This document shows positions 6,120 to 8,296 of a stretch of 8,296 bases of DNA, one piece after another. The notes under the pieces were generated by a model. The model ran no database searches, was not told where the DNA came from, and saw nothing but the letters and a program-made list of their open reading frames with translations. The number at the start of each line of letters is the position of its first letter. The stretch's first letter is position 1. The position numbers were made by a program, and so were the translations under genes. Where the stretch lies: NCBI GenBank assembly GCA_025451425.1, contig JANWKK010000164.1, forward strand, positions 1-8,296. The letters run 5' to 3'. This DNA comes from Gemmatimonadaceae bacterium (GTDB taxonomy: Bacteria; Gemmatimonadota; Gemmatimonadetes; Gemmatimonadales; Gemmatimonadaceae).

Positions 6120-7040
6120 GTGTCTACCCGAGTCGCAACGCCCGTGTCGTTACCTGAATCGTCGTTCATTGCCGGCAGCGTCCTTCCCATTCAACGCGCG
6201 GAAGAGTTGTTGGCGACGCTGCCCGGCGTCATCTCGGCGCGTATCGTCGCAAGTGGGACGGGGGCGGTTGAGGAGATCCACATCCTGACGACGGATGAGG
6301 TAACGCCGAAGCAGACGGTGCGAAACGTCGAGAGCGCCTTGATCGCGCATCTGGGCATGCGCGTGAGCCACAAGAAGATCAGTGTGGCGACATCGAGCGA
6401 AGGCCGCGCGGTTCCCTACGCGCCGCCCGCGGCGAAGGCTGAAGCGCCCGCCGCGATTCGTCCTGACAAATCGGAGCAAGCGAAGACGATGGCGCCTCCG
6501 AGCATCTCGAATCTGTCCCCTTCGCCGTTGGCGTCGGCTGTTCCGGCGCCCACGGCGGCGTCTCCTTCCGCGGCCCCCACGGCGAGCGCCGCCCGCACGA
6601 CACCCCCGCAGTCGATGCCCCACGTGACGCCAGCGTCCGGGCAAGCCGCCCTGGGGCGGCGCCTGTATTTCGAGGACATCGAAGTGCGGCGCTCACGCTC
6701 GAAAGGCGTGGCCTGCCGGGTGACGTTGCGCAAGGGCGAATCGGCCTACGTGGGCGAGGCGGAAGGATTGGAGAATGAGCGTCTTCGGATCGAGCTGGCC
6801 GCGCGTGCGACGTTGTCGGCGATCACCCAGGCCGAGGGCGACGCACGAGTGCTGGGTATGGAGGGGTGCAAGGTGATCGAGGCGTTCGATCGGCAGTTCG
6901 TGTTCGTCGGCTTGACGACGCGGACGGGCCGGGAGAGCGCGCTGCTGACGGGGAGTGCGGAAGTGAAAGAAAGTCAGGAAACAGCGAGCGTTTTGGCCGT
7001 TTTGGATGCCACGAATCGGTGGATCGATTACTCGAGGTGA
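6120..7040 (+). CDS. Two-domain protein of unknown function with Ala/Pro-rich linker
   Basis: A 306-residue protein I do not recognise by name. An N-terminal compact domain (about 22-90) has the pattern LPGVISARIVASGTGAVEEI, then TPKQTVRNVESAL and MRVSHKKISVA; strand-helix-strand spacing suggests a small ferredoxin-like or ACT-like fold. A disordered linker rich in Ala, Pro and Ser covers about 98-178. The C-terminal domain (about 181-305) runs from RLYFEDIEVRRS through VTLRKGESAYVGEAEGL to a last helix VLAVLDATNRWID; alternating strands and two helices with a G-S-A-E-V turn loosely recall the regulatory dimer domain of 2-isopropylmalate synthase. GTG 6120 is chosen because GGTGGAG (6106-6112) lies 7 bases upstream; TTG 6114 would be too close to that site. 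No signal peptide or membrane segment. A possible promoter lies at 5983-6011. A regulatory or ligand-sensing role is only a guess. Confidence 0.75.
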   Translation: MSTRVATPVSLPESSFIAGSVLPIQRAEELLATLPGVISARIVASGTGAVEEIHILTTDEVTPKQTVRNVESALIAHLGMRVSHKKISVATSSEGRAVPYAPPAAKAEAPAAIRPDKSEQAKTMAPPSISNLSPSPLASAVPAPTAASPSAAPTASAARTTPPQSMPHVTPASGQAALGRRLYFEDIEVRRSRSKGVACRVTLRKGESAYVGEAEGLENERLRIELAARATLSAITQAEGDARVLGMEGCKVIEAFDRQFVFVGLTTRTGRESALLTGSAEVKESQETASVLAVLDATNRWIDYSR

Positions 7041-7046
7041 AAAAGT

Positions 7047-7081
7047 GCGTCGCGCGTGATGCGGGAAGCGCGGCGCGTTCG
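7047..7081. repeat. 7-bp periodic repeat after the two-domain protein
   Basis: Six bases after the TGA stop, five 7-bp units follow, each beginning GCG (GCGTCGC, GCGTGAT, GCGGGAA, GCGCGGC, GCGTTCG). GCGTGAT is identical to units in the array at 2594-2642. Confidence 0.7.
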
Positions 7082-7362
7082 TCTGGAAGGTGAGGGCGCT
7101 CACAGCGCTTCATTAAAGAAGGTGTAGCTTAGCGCGACACGGAAGCGGGAGCAGGACAGCCCGACGAGAAAGGCGGATCGACGGCGATCCAGGCAGGAAT
7201 AGCAGTTCCCACCCCCCAAACGCCTCGCGGCGGATTCCACGCAGGTGTTGTTGCCGCGGAGTATGGTCGACTGGAAGGCCGCAGCATCGACAACGCATGT
7301 GCGCGTGACTAGCACTTCTCACCCGAGACCACGCGAGATAAGCAACCTCTAAACACACAAAA
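7082..7362. other. Gene-free stretch
   Basis: No convincing coding frame on either strand. It holds the weak stem-loop at 7094-7110 and a perfect 6-bp hairpin with an ACGG tetraloop (GGATCG/CGATCC, 7175-7190). A + strand frame from ATG 7263 is only 29 codons without a ribosome binding site. A minus-strand frame at 7100-7315 ends in a sequence reminiscent of an outer-membrane beta-barrel C-terminus (RFRVALSYTFF) but lacks anything else, so it may at most be a relic. The promoter of the downstream peptide/sensor unit should lie in the right part, but no clear -35/-10 pair can be read. Confidence 0.6.
7094..7110 (+). terminator. Weak stem-loop, possible 3' end signal
   Basis: GCGCT (7096-7100), loop CAC, AGCGC (7104-7108), extended by two G-T pairs, followed by an A/T-rich TTCATTAAA. 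It lies about 55 bases after the stop of the two-domain protein and could mark its transcript end, but it is short. Confidence 0.3.
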
Positions 7363-7401
7363 AGACCCCCTCCCTCGCAGAGCGAAGACGAGCGGAGGTC
7401 T
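7363..7401 (+). promoter_or_regulatory. Leader hairpin upstream of peptide and sensor genes
   Basis: AGACC (7363-7367) pairs with GGTCT (7397-7401), TCC (7371-7373) with GGA (7394-7396), and CTCG (7374-7377) with CGAG (7389-7392), giving 12 base pairs with a CCC bulge, one bulged C and an 11-base loop. On the minus strand the same hairpin is followed by TTTTTGTGTGTTT, so it could also stop antisense transcription. The bulged C-tract is complementary to the downstream G-rich ribosome binding sites, which suggests a regulatory leader. It matches no riboswitch class I can recall. Confidence 0.5.
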
Positions 7402-7428
7402 AATTCAACTCAAGCAGTCGAGCGGAGC
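7387..7428. repeat. Direct repeat in the leader
   Basis: CGAGCGGAG occurs at 7389-7397 and again at 7419-7427, exactly 30 bases apart, within the similar contexts GACGAGCGGAGG and GTCGAGCGGAGC. The first copy is one arm of the leader hairpin; the second could compete for the same CTCCCTCG partner at 7370-7377. A shorter motif, ACTCAAG, is also duplicated in the leader (7408-7414 and 7457-7463). Confidence 0.6.
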
Positions 7429-7438
7429 CAACCTTTAG

Positions 7439-7456
7439 CATCGGCGAGAGCCGATG
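7439..7456 (+). promoter_or_regulatory. Perfect hairpin with GAGA tetraloop before the peptide ribosome binding site
   Basis: CATCGGC (7439-7445), loop GAGA, GCCGATG (7450-7456) makes a perfect 7-bp stem capped by a GNRA tetraloop, a very stable RNA element. It ends 11 bases before the AAGGGGGGTGA ribosome binding site of the 18-aa peptide. No T-run follows, so it is not a terminator; it is better explained as an RNA structural element of the leader. Confidence 0.6.
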
Positions 7457-7483
7457 ACTCAAGAAAAAAGGGGGGTGACGCAT

Positions 7484-7540
7484 ATGAGTTGGCTCGCCGA
7501 AATCTTCAGCAGCTTTGCTGGCTGGATCAGCGCGATGTAG
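7484..7540 (+). CDS. 18-residue amphipathic peptide upstream of a membrane sensor
   Basis: ATG to TAG encodes MSWLAEIFSSFAGWISAM. Support for translation is strong for so short a frame: AAGGGGGGTGA at 7468-7478 is the best ribosome binding site in the window, five bases from the ATG. In a helix, W3/L4, I7/F8, F11, W14/I15 and M18 line one face while S2, E6, S9/S10, G13 and S16 line the other, with tryptophans near both ends as in membrane-interface peptides. There is no signal peptide or cleavage site. The sensor gene starts 26 bases after the stop. CTCGCC inside the frame (7493-7498) can pair with GGCGAG just after the stop (7541-7546), next to the sensor's ribosome binding site. It may be a signalling peptide, a membrane microprotein partner or a translated leader; I know no family for it. 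Confidence 0.55.
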   Translation: MSWLAEIFSSFAGWISAM

Positions 7541-7546
7541 GGCGAG

Positions 7547-7555
7547 AGAAGGGGG
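7547..7555 (+). promoter_or_regulatory. Ribosome binding site of the membrane sensor gene
   Basis: AGAAGGGGG lies 11 bases before ATG 7567. It sits between the peptide stop and the sensor start, partly exposed to pairing on both sides: GGCGAG (7541-7546) just upstream can pair inside the peptide frame, and AGGGGGTC (7550-7557) is the exact reverse complement of GACCCCCT (7364-7371) in the leader. Confidence 0.7.
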
Positions 7556-7566
7556 TCCCAGTTTAT

Positions 7567-8296
7567 ATGACTCGACGAGTTACTCCCTACGTAATCCTGA
7601 TAACGGCGGTAGCAATCGCCAGTGCAGCTCTGCTCTATAGAGCTGCACCCGTTGTGGGCGGTGACTCAGTTCGAGCATTGTTGCTGCTTTCTTTTTTGGC
7701 GATAGTTGCGGAAACTCTTGCACTCGTCTTACCCAATTCCGCTCGAGGATCGCTCGCGTTTATCCCCTACCTTGCGAGCGCTGTAATCTCCCCGACCTGG
7801 GCTTCCATCGTAGCCGTTGCAGGCGTAAAGGCCATAGTTGACGGCGCCCGGCGGGTCGACAAGCGCGTTGCAGCGTTCAATGTCGCACAACATGCACTCA
7901 CACTCTCGGTCGCGATTTGGGTATTTCGCGCCCTAGGTGGGGAGAGCATGCTCCAGCTTTCCGCAGACTCGTTTCTCAGGGTAAGTCGCGATGTGGGATC
8001 TGCCGCTCTAATCGCCTTTGCGGCCTCATTCTTTTTGAACGGACTTGTAGTCTGCTATTTCTTGGCGTTGCGAACGGAAAAATCCTTCGGCGCTGTGTGG
8101 CGGCAATCCGTGCTTCCTACGATCGGGATGGACGTTGTTGCCGGTCCGATTGTCTTCATTTTTGCATGGTTGTGTGCTGCGCACGGACCGATCGCGGCTG
8201 CGGCGCTCTGGGTTCCGATTCTAGGGCTGAGAGAAGTCCACAAGGTCAACCTAGAGTTGCAGAAGACCAACCAAGAATTGCTGCAGTTGATGGTCA
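7567..8296 (+). CDS. Multi-pass membrane sensor protein, N-terminal part (probably HD-GYP signalling protein, 3' truncated)
   Basis: The frame stays open to the window edge: 243 codons are visible. About six hydrophobic segments can be read: roughly 8-26, 36-56, 61-91 (long enough for two helices, broken by SPTW), 107-122, 145-168 and 185-221. The loop RRVDKRVAAFNVAQHALTLSV (95-115) resembles the FN-x-A/S-Q pattern of membrane regions found before HD-GYP or GGDEF domains. From about 220 a charged coiled coil begins (REVHKVNLELQKTNQELLQLMV), which is the usual lead-in to an HD-GYP c-di-GMP phosphodiesterase domain; the domain itself lies outside the window, so the output is inferred. ATG 7567 has a good ribosome binding site. 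GC content in two 60-base lines I counted (52% and 57%) is well below a counted line in the sigma-54 gene (73%), and codons such as AGA, ATA and CTA appear, suggesting separate origin or relaxed composition. Confidence 0.75.
   Translation, partial: MTRRVTPYVILITAVAIASAALLYRAAPVVGGDSVRALLLLSFLAIVAETLALVLPNSARGSLAFIPYLASAVISPTWASIVAVAGVKAIVDGARRVDKRVAAFNVAQHALTLSVAIWVFRALGGESMLQLSADSFLRVSRDVGSAALIAFAASFFLNGLVVCYFLALRTEKSFGAVWRQSVLPTIGMDVVAGPIVFIFAWLCAAHGPIAAAALWVPILGLREVHKVNLELQKTNQELLQLMV

Noticed and set aside
5923..6120. 65-codon frame between the sigma-54 activator and the next gene
   Set aside because: Starts at TTG inside the upstream gene, has no ribosome binding site, overlaps a promoter-like region, and its composition is not protein-like.
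7175..7190. Hairpin with ACGG loop, suggesting a guanidine-II (mini-ykkC) riboswitch
   Set aside because: That class needs two such hairpins close together before a transporter or carboxylase gene; only one is present, about 300 bases from the next gene.
7100..7315. Minus-strand 71-codon frame ending RFRVALSYTFF, like an outer-membrane beta-barrel C-terminus
   Set aside because: No ribosome binding site, signal peptide or further barrel strands, and five residues follow the aromatic end. At best a relic.
7363..7483. c-di-GMP riboswitch in front of a presumed c-di-GMP enzyme
   Set aside because: The conserved GCAAA-type joining segments and the tetraloop/receptor pair of class I are not visible, and class II hallmarks could not be found.

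Overview
The window is GC-rich chromosomal DNA. The gene content (lipoproteins with bacterial Ig-like domains, a MutS-domain ATPase, an NtrC-type regulator with no partner kinase) and base composition suggest a Gemmatimonadota-like soil or sediment bacterium. That is inference; there is no rRNA or other taxonomic marker. All supported genes read on the + strand.

Layout: (1) 2-964, the C-terminal ATPase part of a MutS-family protein, cut by the window edge. (2) 1033-1416, a small NTF2/SnoaL-fold protein. (3) 1473-2593, two paralogous Ig-domain lipoproteins overlapping by 4 bases. (4) 2700-5930, gcvT, then a MogA/MoaB-type molybdopterin protein whose stop overlaps the start of a sigma-54 activator with a degenerate receiver domain. 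(5) 6120-7040, a two-domain protein of unknown function behind a plausible sigma-70 promoter. (6) 7041-7483, a 443-base gene-free stretch whose last ~120 bases look like a structured RNA leader. (7) 7484-7540, an 18-residue amphipathic peptide gene with a strong ribosome binding site. (8) 7567-8296, the N-terminal half of a multi-pass membrane protein that breaks off in a coiled coil typical of the lead-in to an HD-GYP or other signalling output domain.

Two DNA-level patterns cross gene boundaries. A 7-bp periodic repeat (units mostly beginning GCG, often GCGTGNN) sits right after four stop codons and in the 3' end of a fifth gene. The heptamer CGTTAGG/CCTAACG occurs five times, in both orientations, and falls in coding sequence in all three codon phases, bringing in codons such as TTA, CTA and AGG that are unusual in GC-rich DNA.

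The best candidate for an undescribed system is the right end: structured leader, 18-aa peptide, then membrane sensor. The leader carries an 8-base perfect complement to the sensor's ribosome binding site, and the peptide would form a clean amphipathic helix. It could be a peptide/receptor pair, a membrane microprotein partner, or a translated leader controlling the sensor. These roles are inference; the elements themselves are visible in the sequence.
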